Shown: piece after piece, positions 23,424-35,250 of the stretch | How the letters are laid out: each line of letters begins with the position of its first letter | How positions within the stretch are numbered: position 1 is the first letter of the stretch | Source: Cruorifilaria tuberocauda | Taxonomy: Eukaryota; Nematoda; Chromadorea; Rhabditida; Onchocercidae | NCBI GenBank assembly: GCA_013365365.1 | Contig: JABVXU010000044.1 | Coordinates: 186,001-250,000, forward strand | DNA length: 64,000 nucleotides | Reading direction: 5' to 3' | The notes under the pieces: generated by a model | The model's database searches: none | Told to the model about the DNA's origin: nothing | The model's input: only the letters and a program-made list of their open reading frames with translations | Program-made: the position numbers and the translations under genes

Positions 23424-26400
23424 ATGGTGTTCACATTTGCAATGTGTCGATCGAAGAGCCTCTTGCCAGAATTATCCGTACATCGGAATAACTCGAAAGC
23501 CGTGATATTGCTTTCAAAATTGCCGATTATTGCACAGAGGATTGAGATTGTCAGGCAATATGCAAATTTTGCAAATTTCTCCCGTAATTCCAAATTTTTC
23601 AGAAGATGGGACATAAGCTACATACAATAACTTGCAGTGGTGCGAAGTCATAATGTGTGACTCATTTCAAATATTTTCGAAGAATTTCGTTTAATCAACA
23701 AAGCTTGGCATGTTTGCTGTACAAATAAACGATGATTTAGGTTAGCTGCTTTAAGTTTCTAAAATCCATTTCTAAATGGATCATTCACCTCAGCTTTTGC
23801 TGGTACTGCATAAATTGGAACAGTTCTAGAGTGTTTGATTTTCTTTTCTAGTTCATCTTGTTCGTCAACATTAATATAATTTCATCGTACACAAAGAGTA
23901 TTTATTGAAATGTATTGCTTTTCTAGGACTTTTATGAGGATTATAGAATGAATTTCAAATCTGTGATTTTGATCTCTAGATATTTCAGAGCTACAGCCCT
24001 CAGCTCAACAAAATTTTCCAAAATCAGCTTTAGTGTACACATTGAACGAAGCGTTGCATGATGCTGCTGCTTTGGCGTACTTTATTCAGTTTATGGAGGG
24101 AATTGGTAATGATTTCATTACTCAGTGGATATCTGTATTGTATTGTTTTAGTTCTAAATGTTATTTGTTAAGTGATCTTCCAGTTTGTTTCCATTTTTCG
24201 AAGTATTTTGTAAATTAGAGTTGGTTTAACGACGTGGATGAAAGCTTGTTAGAACAAAAGAGGTTATTTATTTCTTTTCGAAAAACTTTATGAAAGCAAA
24301 CTTATTATGCGTTCCCTCTAGTTTGAATAACGTACCTTTCTTCCTTTTTTATATTCATTATCCATAACTTTCAGGTCAACTTAACTTGATCAAATTCTGG
24401 CTACATGCTGAAAGTTTCCGATGCTCAGCACTTGCAGCGAAGAAGAATGACGGAGTCTTGATTACAAGTAATTTTCTTTTTTACCAAAGTGTACCGTTTT
24501 AAGAAAAATTCAAATGCGTATCAACTTCTCCTCACTTCTGCAAAAAAATTATCCTGGATTTGCAAGAGCTTCCCAATCGATTAATTTAAATGTTTGCGTT
24601 ACAGTAAAAAATCGTTGTATTTTAGTGATCAAAAATGATGCGGTTCATATTTATTCGAAATATATAAGTGAAGATGCATCCTGCTCAATCGACATCACTG
24701 ATCAATTGCGAAAAGTAGTACTAGGTAAATTATTAATTTTAGAATAATTACTGCCTGAGTGGCTTTAACCACTGTATATTGAATGATGATGTGATTTAAT
24801 CCAGTCTTATTTCATACTTACCAGATAGTAGAATGTTTTTTCTTTAATGATGGTTGTGGATAAGCAAAAAGTCTGAATCTTTGTAAGATAGTAAAATAAA
24901 TGACTGCTTTAAGATGGTCGAATAAATAATCTTTGTGCCAGTTGTGATTGTTGGGAAAGTACAGATAGTTGGTTTTATTGCGTTTATGTGTATATCAATC
25001 GAGTTAATTTCGTTTACACAGAAATTATAACGGTAAAAAAAGTAAGTAAGACAATCGTTTATTGGAATATAGACAGTCGAATCACGGGATAGGAGGATTT
25101 GAATTGAGATCCTTATAATCAGGAATCAAATTGATAGCGTTCAATGTCTTTGTAACGCTTGGGACCACGCAACCTGATGACTTCTGGTCCAACAGGATAA
25201 TTGATCCCTCAGTAATAAGTGTTAGGAGAAGGTTGAGAGTAACTGATGATGAAATGATGATCGAAAGTGAGTCTGTTGACCGTACTAATTTGGGAAGTGT
25301 CGATCAGTGTCAAATTAATGTAAATGTGAAACAATGTAAAATTGTCCCGATCCTTAAGCCGTGCATTATTTATATGGCTCGAAATGGGCGTTTTTAGGGA
25401 TAAAGATCAGGATTGGTTGATAATGATAGTCGCAGGGAGACTCAGTAGCCTCATACACTTCTACATAAGGATAAAAATTGTGGAATTTAATGAAACAATG
25501 TAGATGCATTTTTCAAGATCAAAGATTGCTCAATAGGACAAAAGAGATTTGAGATGCGTTTAATTGAAGCACTTTAAATGAAAATTTGTGCAATGGTTAA
25601 TGCTCCATCATCCCTTAAAGATGATGAAACTCTGATGAAAGGATAAATGACCTTTAGTCACTCGTTATAGATCGTTATAGATGATGATGAGAAGACAATG
25701 AACTGAAAAAGAAAGCTCACGATCTGCTTTAGCTGAGCATATCTACACAAAAACTTCATAACATAAGATTTTATCATTTTCAGATTTAACATTTCGGTTC
25801 TTTACTGACAGTGATTCTTTATACAATAGTTATATGCGTGTAATCATATTTGTAGTACTGTGGATTATTGAGCAACACTATTAATTTTAGGAAAAGTTTC
25901 AAGAATTATCTCTGTGAAGTTTCATCTTCTTGCAGAGCGAATAAATGTTAAAAATGGGTCATTCGATCCTTGTTGTTTTTCTGAGGCACAAACCTTTGTT
26001 TTGAACGTTATGGAAAATCGGTTTGTATTGGTTTTTGTTGAAATTAGAAATTTTTTGATTTTTGATTTATTCCTAGTTATTAATTTGTTTCCATGCAATT
26101 CATTCATTTCTCATTTTTTGAGTAACTTAAAAGATATTAGCTCGGCATGAATCTTTTTATCTTTGTTCCTTCGACGAGAAAAGTTTTCTGAAGTTTTTGA
26201 ATGGTCCTTTTCGACAATTAATAATCCTTTTGTGTTTTCTACAAATTGTGATATTTTTTGCTTTCATTCTTTAAAATGTTTTACCGATCCAGATTCGTCT
26301 TGCAGATACTTTAAGGAGTTTGAAAATAGTGTATATTACGCTAAACATCGTATAGATGTTATCAGCAGTGGAGCACTTACAATACGTGATATCATGTTAT

Positions 26401-29400
26401 GCCAGCCACTTCTATGCGCATTTGTCGAGGCAGGTTTACTTTTTTTGCTAGATTTTAGTTTAATCTCAATTACATGGATATTTTCGACAATAAATAATCC
26501 TTCATTGTATTTGTTTGCTTTTCTGCAATGTTTAAAAATGTACCATGTTGAAATATCGAAATATCTTTCTTTGAGATTTCAACCCTCGAAGCTGACTCAA
26601 TTTGAAGTGTAAAGCTTAGTTACAACACACTCTCTACAAGTAGTTGAATATAGTACTATGCACCTAAACATTAATTATTGTAAATTGTATAAGCAAAATG
26701 TACAAAATAAAGTTGCGGATATTGCCAATTAAGAAACAGTGTAAGATGAAAATTTGTTCATTTGTTTTAATATCCCAAACTTAATTTTTAAAAATTTGTA
26801 TAATCGTCCTTTCAGTATATGGAGAATGAAGACGAGGGGAAGTTAGTGGAATTTATCATTTCCGCTGAGAGTTTCGCTGAACAGTTACCGCTAACACAAA
26901 GCGATGAGCAAGCAGTTGAAGATGCTATGATTATCTATAATAGGTCTATTATCTTAATATTTTGGTAGTAAATGATTGTATCCATAAATTCAGGAAATAT
27001 CATAGTTCATATTAAACTTGATGGATCTATAGATTGAAATTCAAGAGTTTTTATCTAGTATTTAATTTTTTCCTTATTATTCATTAATAGCAGTGATTAC
27101 ATAAAACATCATGTCACATTTTATATTCTATAACAGTGCATTAAATGCATTAAAAGAGGAATTTAAGAGGGAAAGATATTGAGTTATATACATATTGCGC
27201 CATTTTTTTGAGAGATCCAAGGCATATTTAAGCAACTGTTAACAACTAGAAGCTATTCTTTAGTGAACATATTTGCGTGAACGGTTTAGTAATTTCTTTG
27301 TTTTGAGTTTCTTCTCTTTGATCTGGGGTATATATAAATGGCATGGAAATGTAAAACGTTTTCCTAAGAATTTGTTTAGGATTTTAACAATTGAATTATC
27401 TTATTCATTTTAGCTATTAAAGCGCATCGTCTAACAAGTTTCTAATCAATTTTTTAAAATTCATCAGGCTTTTCAAACCGCAGTACTGGAGATTTGAGTA
27501 ATAGCGGCTAGCAATATATAAGATTCATATTAGGTTAACTAGAGATAGCAAATATCAGAGAAGTAAGAGACACATAATATTTAATATACCTCTACATTGG
27601 TGAAGCCATGTATAAACGTTGCATGACCTTCATAAATGTTGTAAAATCAGTCATCTACCAAAAAATAGCTGCAAGTTATTCTTGGCTATTCAATAGAAAA
27701 TACTTGTTCACTCCAGGTGTACAGATATAGTTTGAAAAAATTGTAGTGTAGAAACGGTGTAAAAAATTATTTTCAAAAGTGTAATTAAATACTGTACTCG
27801 AGCATAAATTTTTTATGTGTGAGAATCGACAAATTAGCTAGCGTGAGATATAAAGGAATGACCGATCAAGAAGTTAATGTGACTGACTCCGAATATGAAC
27901 ATAAGCAGATAAATTTAGTTGGTTATTTTCATATACCATATTTTATAGATATTTCTCAATGCAAGCAACAGAACCGTTGAAATTTGATTCGAAAACACGA
28001 ATTCAAATCGAAAGTGACATTTGTTTAGGAAATGGAAGACCTTCTTCGAGCTGCTTTGAAGCAGCACGGCTTATGGCATTGCGCATTCTGGAACAAGTAG
28101 GTAAATGACAATTATGAAAATAAAGACGAGATTTTTGATATTCGATGGTAACATTTTGTAGCAGTAAGATAATAGATAAGAAATCAATAAAATTTTATAA
28201 TGGAAGAGATTTTGAGATTATGATAGAGATTGATTAAATCCCTGTGTTGTCCATTAAAAAATTATATATTTGTAAGTTTAGTCTTATCCTTCAGAATTAT
28301 CTGAAACGTTTTTCTGCATCGCCAGCATTCGTAAAATATCTGCAAAAGCTGATGGCTCAGGTAGAAAACACTGTCGAATTGCCGAATCCGAATATGAGAA
28401 AGCGAACATTTGGTTTATTTTTGATTTTGGAGAATAGTGTTTAAAAATAACTCTTCAGAAAAAAATCCTACAAAACTGGTAAACCTGACTCTTATTTATT
28501 TAGATCTGATGACAAAAAATTCTTTTCTATCAAATTTGATATTTTTTACTTCAATTTCTCCATACTTAAGCAAATAAAGAATTCGGATCATACTTCATTT
28601 TCGTTTCAAACTTTTTGAGGAAATTTTAAATGGCTTGTGATTGAGAATTTTTCTGCTTAATCAGGAATTTGAATGAATTAGTTTAGTTGATTAATTATCT
28701 CATTATAATGATAAAGGGAATGAAGAAATTTCAATTTTCACTTAATTCGATATAAATATCTGAAAATTGAAATATAAATATCGGATGTTTTAGCAACCAG
28801 TTCGGATCAGTCCTCAGATACAAGTTTATCTTCATCATTATTTGATAAATCGACATATCGTAATTTAACTCATCTTGATCCATCACTTTCTGCTACATTG
28901 TTACCACTAAACAGGGAAGAATATGAGACAGGTTCTCAACCGGATAGTTCGAATTTCTGTGGCACAAATATTCCTCGTGTTGGACGATCAAAGGTGTAAG
29001 TTTTTCCTTATACCGTTTTGTATACTTTAACTAGTTTTTTGAAATGATTTGTTGCCAAAACGGACTGAAAATTAAATATCACACTTTTGCAGTATTTTAA
29101 TTTTCTTTAAATACATTTCGTTTTATTTAGGAGTGTGTCATTAGCTACAGTTGACGATATGGGTCGCTACCGACCGATGTATGATAATAGTTACAGTATA
29201 TCCGAAAATAAGGGAAATACTCGACGAAAGCTCAAAAGCAAATTAGATAAATACTTACACTACTCTATGAAAAAGGTGGATTTAACTGTGGCTGTTAAAA
29301 CTTTCTTGTTTTTAGATTGATAGGAGGTGTTTGCTTTTTTAAGAAATTGATAAAATAGGCGGTAGACTCCATTATTCGGTCCATTTGAAGATAGTTCGTT

Positions 29401-29635
29401 GTTCCCTGGAACAGATGATAAAGTTTCAGATACTAGTTATTGTGACTGATAAAGTTGCAGGTTTTTTCCTTAAGGAATTGATCAAATCACAACTCAAGTA
29501 TTGGGGTCTTTTTTTACTAAAGGCTGTTCGTTGTTTCAGGAAGCAGAAGTAGCAGACCAAGTAGCGCAACTTATCGTTGCCGACGTGCATAATATGGTTT
29601 CTGCAGGCAGTTCATTAAGATTTTCTGATTTTTAG
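23424..29635 (+). CDS. AKAP10 / D-AKAP2-type protein: two RGS domains and PKA-binding helix
   Basis: This A-kinase anchoring protein should tether PKA regulatory subunits. Exons are 23424-23583 (tentative), 23989-24105, 24375-24467, 24626-24724 (or from 24605), 25936-26020, 26306-26429, 26816-26943, 27949-28096, 28295-28412, 28794-28995, 29131-29275 and 29540-29635, about 504 residues. RGS 1 starts LNEALHDAAALAYFIQFMEG, continues IKFWLHAESF, and after a divergent insertion resumes AVHIYSKYISEDA to FDPCCFSEAQTFVLNVMEN. RGS 2 runs from TIRDIMLCQPLLCAFVEYME to SPAFVKYLQKLM. The last exon gives the amphipathic helix AEVADQVAQLIVADVHNMV, matching the PKA-binding helix of AKAP10 (AWKIAKMIVSDIM). 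The domain order equals human AKAP10 (662 residues), with a shorter insert in RGS 1. The 5' end is uncertain: an ATG exon at 23710-23740 has the same phase. The intron after 26429 is GC-AG. The family role is well known; localisation here is inferred only. Confidence 0.92.
26203..26546 (+). repeat. Similar intronic segments flanking an AKAP exon
   Basis: About 75-80 bases at 26203-26285 and again at 26472-26546 share TTTTCGACAAT-AATAATCCTT and the following GCTTT...TTTAAAA-TGT...ACC pattern with mismatches. One copy is upstream and one downstream of the exon 26306-26429. It looks like an old local duplication of intron sequence. Confidence 0.6.
26430..26815 (+). other. GC-AG intron in the AKAP gene
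   Basis: The exon ends GTC GAG followed by GCAGGT, and the next exon starts TAT ATG GAG. Joined, this reads AFVEYMENED, aligning with the EYMEKED of AKAP10. The next GT (26434-26435, after GAGGCAG) would shift the frame. The donor is therefore most simply GC, a known minor class of U2 introns. Confidence 0.75.
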
Positions 29636-32600
29636 TGTTTACTCTCCATAGCAATAATAACTGTGGGGACAAGAAGGCTGTTTTCTATTTTAATTTATTT
29701 ATTAAAAAGAAAAGATGAAAATTTACGCTCATTTATATGAAAAATTTTATTGCTCAAATTGATTAGCATATCGTCAATATGAATGGAATGCTTGTTTAAA
29801 CTTTACAATGGAATTAGATGCATAGGTTCCATAAAATGTGGCAGAGTTGTAGCTTATGTTCTTATTTCAACAATTTTACAATTTAAATACATCTAATTGA
29901 TCTTTTCTGCATTTATCATTATCCCAAATATTATAAGGATGAAGGAAAAAACAGCACTGAAAGGTTCTACCTAGTGGTCTTTCTTCATGCTCTTTCTCTT
30001 ATTAATTTTACTTATGCTGAAATGTATTATGCCATATATTTTTATTAGATTAAGTTTCCTCGATGTTGATCAGAAAATTTTACTTTAGTTGATCCTATGA
30101 ATAATAGTAATATTATTGAAAACGAAAATAGAAACAGTTTGAAATAGGTTTATTGTACGCTGTATTTTTTTTTGTGTTTCTTTCCTAATTTATTGAAGTT
30201 TCTTATATTTGTCGTATTTTTTTGATGCTCTCAACTAACGTAATTTATGAAGTCATTGTAACCTTTTAGTGGCCTTCTATTGTTAATCGTTTTTATAGTT
30301 TCGATGGTTCCTTTTACTATTTATTTTTCATGTCCTTTTGATATGTGGAATTTCGTTCTTCAGCTTCTTTCATCGTGTCGAATAACGAATGCAAGCTAAT
30401 TAGTAGCAATAAATTTTTTTATAGAATGTAATGGACATATTTCAGCACCGTTAATTATTTTATAAACTAGAAACGAATCCTGGTTTTTAATCGATAATGT
30501 GATGTGCCCTTCAATTAAGGATTCACACGGTTTGAACTACTAAACCTCATTTTGCATTTGAATTTTTTGTGCCGTTTATGAATACTAAGAATTTTTACCC
30601 TTGGTAAATGCATGTATCGGTGGCTTGTACTTTCACTGCTGAAGTGACACTATTATAAATGTGGAAAGATGGGAAGATATATAGAAGCTAAAGTCCGATT
30701 TTGGATTATTTTTTCTTCTGAGATTCTTTGGTTTTATTAAATTCACCAGCGTATTTTAACTATGTTTTTAATGCCACTTGGTATATTTAAATTACAAGTT
30801 ACCTTGAGTTACTAATAGCCATTTTTCTAATATCTAATTCTCTGACGGGTAGTTTTAACGTTGCTTATTCTTCTGATATCTTTATACATCGCTGCATTTC
30901 TTTATCCTTGAGCTGTTCCTTGTATCCAGTGACATTATATCGTGCATAATTTAGGTAAAATTTCGGAATAGATTGCAAAATCAAGTTGATCAATAAGCAT
31001 AGTGAGAGCGAAAAGTGCTGGAACTAATATATATACTAGCAAGGAAAATGCGCGGAAATTTTTTGCGAAATTGCTAGACAATCACTGACATTGAGTTTTG
31101 AACAATGAGCTTGTCTAAATTTACTTCACATTATTCAGTTTTCATTTCATTGTGATCTTATTGTGATTCAAGCATATGAAGTAACAGTTAATATTGATAA
31201 CTATATCAGAAGCTTAAGTTAATGTTGTGTCTGTGCGCCTATTATGGTAGTGCTAATGATTTTGCACAATTTATTTTCGGATCTGTTTTTATCTTCGAAA
31301 TCAAATATGAACATTTTTCAAAATTTATCATTTCAATTAGAAATATGAAATATGTGCAGTACCCACAGGTTTGTTGCTTTTGTTTCTTTAATTTCATTTA
31401 AATCTAAAATTGTTTTATCCAAAAATTCAAGAATTAAATCTCTATTTTAGACAGACTTTTAACGACAATTTTGCCAGTCCAAAGAAACTGCGGGGGAGCT
31501 TGCTCGTGTTCTAATTCTATTGCTTAAGTCAATACTATGTGTAAATAAATTGAATTCTTTCGAGACTAAACTGCTCATTGTGAAGTTAAATTACTTTAGA
31601 AAAATTGAATCCGAGAAGTGGAAATGAAGAGAGCTGTCATTTCTTTCTGGAAGTTTGGAAATTCGACATAAATTCTTGGAGTAAACATCGAAGAAACCTT
31701 CCTTGATCACAGAATTTGCAAGGTAAAAATTTCCTTTCTGTCACAAGATGTGAATAGATTTATTAGTTGGGTAGAATAACAAGTTTTTCACAAACTCGAA
31801 CAATTCAACAGCTTCAAAGGCAGTTTCAAAAATATAACAGCAGTGTCAAAACAAAATAAAGATATGTTTCTAACAAGAGCAGTCGGTAATTCCTAATTCT
31901 AAAGCAAACAAAAATTTATTCGACTTTGGACAAATACATAGCATTTAAGAAGATCACTGAATTATTCCAGATCTCTATTTACTTTGTTGGCGACGTGAGA
32001 CTTTGATTGAAGCTTGAATTCGTGTTGCACAATTTAATAATATACAAAAATATAGCCTTCGAACACACACTATTTAAGATCAGCTTAGGAAAAAATTCAT
32101 TCAATTTCTTCAAAATGATAAAACTGATAAATGTAAAGTGAAGAGAATGTATACATATACACATAATTATTATTCACTGAGAATTATCAATGATGATGAA
32201 TGTGTGAATAAGGAATGTATTGGAAGAAATGTGAATGGAATGAAATTTGGAATGTGTAAAATAGGTGGAATGCGGTAAATTGAAGTCGATTAACGATAAT
32301 GATGATGATAATAATAGAAAACAAACAGTCAGATATCTTCAGTTTTTCGATATTCCTAATAAATATTCTTAATTATCATGATTTATTGTTATTAGCAAAC
32401 GAGGGAAAATTCTACTTAAAGTTCTACTTACCGTTTAAATGCCCAATTTTTCGAGGCTTATACTAAATGATTTTAAACATCTTGATTAGGTTTGAAGTAA
32501 TTTGAGGGTAAATCTCGGTCCTCAGAAAAAGTTTCAAAGATTCAAAGATTTGGAGATTGGAATAAAGTAGTAAACAAGGTATTAGAAAAATCTTAACTTC

Positions 32601-32885
32601 TTTTGTTGGGTATTACCTTCAAATTATTATGGGGTATTAAAGGAGACAGAAAATGAAGCAAATTAAATTTCATTCAAAAAATTTGAAATAAAAGAAAAAT
32701 TAAGGCAAGCGATACAAACAAATATCATATTTTGATAGTATTAATTTCTAATGATTTACACTCATTTGAATGCAAAATTCAAAGTTCCGAGATATTGCAT
32801 AGTTCAATGATAACAATGACAATAATAACAACAATGTGATAACAATAAATAACAACGAATTACTTTTGTGGATTAACACAAATAG
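29636..32885. other. Convergent intergenic region, AT-rich
   Basis: This 3.25-kb region lies between the ends of the AKAP gene (plus) and the FBN-1-like gene (minus) and should contain both 3' UTRs. Simple repeats occur (GATAATGATGATGATAATAATA near 32293; AACAATGA/AACAAT tracts near 32810-32860). An AATAAA at about 30408 (plus) and a TTTATT at about 32382 (minus) are possible poly(A) signals. No coding exon or RNA gene was recognised. Confidence 0.5.
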
Positions 32886-35250
32886 CTAAAATTTGAGATA
32901 TGAAGATTCACCCTTCCTCCAATGTATTTTAGTGGAAGATTTCTTTCCCCATATTACAGATAATAATCCGATAAGTACCAATAATAATAGTAATGGTAAT
33001 AGAGACAGCATTATCCAAAAAGACCGAATACAGATACCACTAGGAGAATTAAAGACATCCATTGGTTCTTCATAATTTTTCAAACCTCAAAGTAAATATT
33101 TTATAGATCTTTTTATCCTTGATAATTTCCATTAGTTCTATATGAAGGAACAAACAACTTAAATCAAAATTCTTCGATTTTGTACTCCGAAAGAACTAAA
33201 AAAGAACAAAGTTCTTGTACTTATTGGCAGTCTAAAATAAAAAAAAATTCCTTTATAAAGTAGTTATGCTGAAATACAAATGATGAATGGTATGAACATA
33301 ATAAGTTAGTTACCTTGATATCTCCAACGTTTCATGTCACGTTGCGCTCGAACCAACTCCTCTTCTTCATTGACATATAATGCTCCAGAATATGCCATCC
33401 ATTTTCCACCTCTTATTATATGCCTTTCTAGCTCTTTATTTATCGAATTTTTTGGGATTTCACGTATATGCCGAAAGCGACGTTGTTTCGTCGATTCATG
33501 TCTTTTCGTGCAATTAATCTAATAAATCCATTAAGATCAATAAGAAAGTTCTGCAAATTTTAATAAGACAAGCTGTTAATTTATTATTGATCAAACGAAA
33601 AACCTTCGGACAACTTTCAATGCATGCCGAACAGTCACACTGGAAACGAATCATTGAACTATCAGGCCATTTGAATGTTCGAAATCTTGCTGTTGTAAGC
33701 CACAGCTGTCGATATGTCCATTCTGGGAAAAGTTCGGTATCAATAGCACATCCATTTTGATCAGTCAGCAAATACAATTCACCTGTCTCCAAATTTATTG
33801 CAAAACAGTTTCGCGGTAAAACTGCATATGTATCTACAATGATAAATTTATTAAAAATCAAGACTCTTTGTTAACCGACACTGATCAATTTGCTGATTTC
33901 TATAAAATTAATTTAATTACTTTCAATTCAATTACTTAAAATTCTCAAATTTAATTATTCTAATTTGCAAAATTCAGGTGAATATCAATGGAAAGATAAA
34001 TTGGATTTCGAGAATAAATAAATTCTTATTATATTTACCTGTGCTACAATCACTAAATGTAATTTTTGGTAATTTTATATTTGAGTGTCCACTGTTGTGC
34101 TATACTGCTATCACTCACGGGTAATAGAAGTAATTATTGATTAAACAAACCATTTGGAGAAACAGTTAAAGCAAGTTTTAGTGGTTGTCCAACGGTAGCA
34201 GTATCAATTAACTGATCCTGCTCATTAGTAACAGTTAATGAACAGGTTGGTCCAATTCCTGTCTCAATAATAGTCTTCGTGGTTGTTATTTCCGAAATAT
34301 CCACATGACTTGCTACCTACAAATTCATTTTTCTTCAGCAGCGCAATTAATAGCTCTTATGTTATATTCTATGAAGTTTAATTTGCAACACAAAGTGGCT
34401 AGTCTCAACAATTGTTATTATTCTAATTTCAACGCTATTGTTATTAAATTAATTCTCATTTAATATTATTAGCAGTATGGCATTTACTACTACTCAATGG
34501 ATACACTGAATTATCGAATAATAATAACATTAATTCAAAATTAAATATGAGCAAATAGTATTGACTCTATTTTTTTCTCCAAATTTCTCTGCACCAATAA
34601 ACACACGATTTTTAAAAATAAATTATAATATAAATTCTAATAAACCAAACGTAAATATTACCATCATTATTATTTTTACGACTATAGCTTATTATTTAAC
34701 TTGTCATTACATTTGAATTATCATTTATGTTAAAATCCACATGAATTTCATAATTTACAAATATGTGAATTAAACTTCAATCTAGTAGATAATTTTAGAA
34801 TGACCTTTCGTACTCCAACAGGATATGCACATCTGATATCATAAGCATCTGCTCGTTCAGTGATAAACATCGGATGTCGTTGTATTACAACAGTCACAGC
34901 TATGGTATTCTAAACAAACTTTAATTTGAAGTGATGTATTTTCATTAATTGCAAAACTTGATATTAATCATAAAATAAATTAATTTGTTCTTATCATCTG
35001 CTGGTTTCAATCTTTTTAAAAATTTGGTTCAGTTTGCAAAAAAAATTTTAAAAACAGACCGGTTCTTCGAATCTAACATTGCAATGGGCATACTGAATTA
35101 TAAGATGATATTCGGTTTCGTTAGCAAGCAAAGCGTCGAGTTTCTTAGAACAAAACGGATTATCAGTTTGGCCACGGACAAATATCCTACCATCGTATAG
35201 ATCAGGATCATTGACCAAAATTAAGGTCATCCCGTCCAGTTCACAATCTA
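32886..35250 (-). other. fbn-1: ZP domain, furin-type site and transmembrane tail
   Basis: Exons 34-39: 35060-35250, 34805-34909, 34151-34316, 33604-33833, 33314-33518 and 32886-33085. ZP-N landmarks are [27 protein letters not shown] and [14 protein letters not shown], then [20 protein letters not shown] landmarks are [41 protein letters not shown] and [26 protein letters not shown] (33471-33482 covers RRFR) fits the consensus furin cleavage site that releases ZP ectodomains for polymerisation. The last exon encodes [20 protein letters not shown] followed by a short basic tail; TAG is at 32886-32888. Confidence 0.92.

Noticed and set aside
23710..23740. Alternative short first exon for the AKAP gene (MFAVQINDDL)
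   Set aside because: It has the right phase but is very short; the 23424-23583 exon is longer and less AT-rich. Neither is proven.
34039..34052. A possible 14-nt micro-exon in the ZP region
   Set aside because: Skipping it joins SPN to [10 protein letters not shown] in frame, matching ZP-C sequences; including it does not improve the protein.
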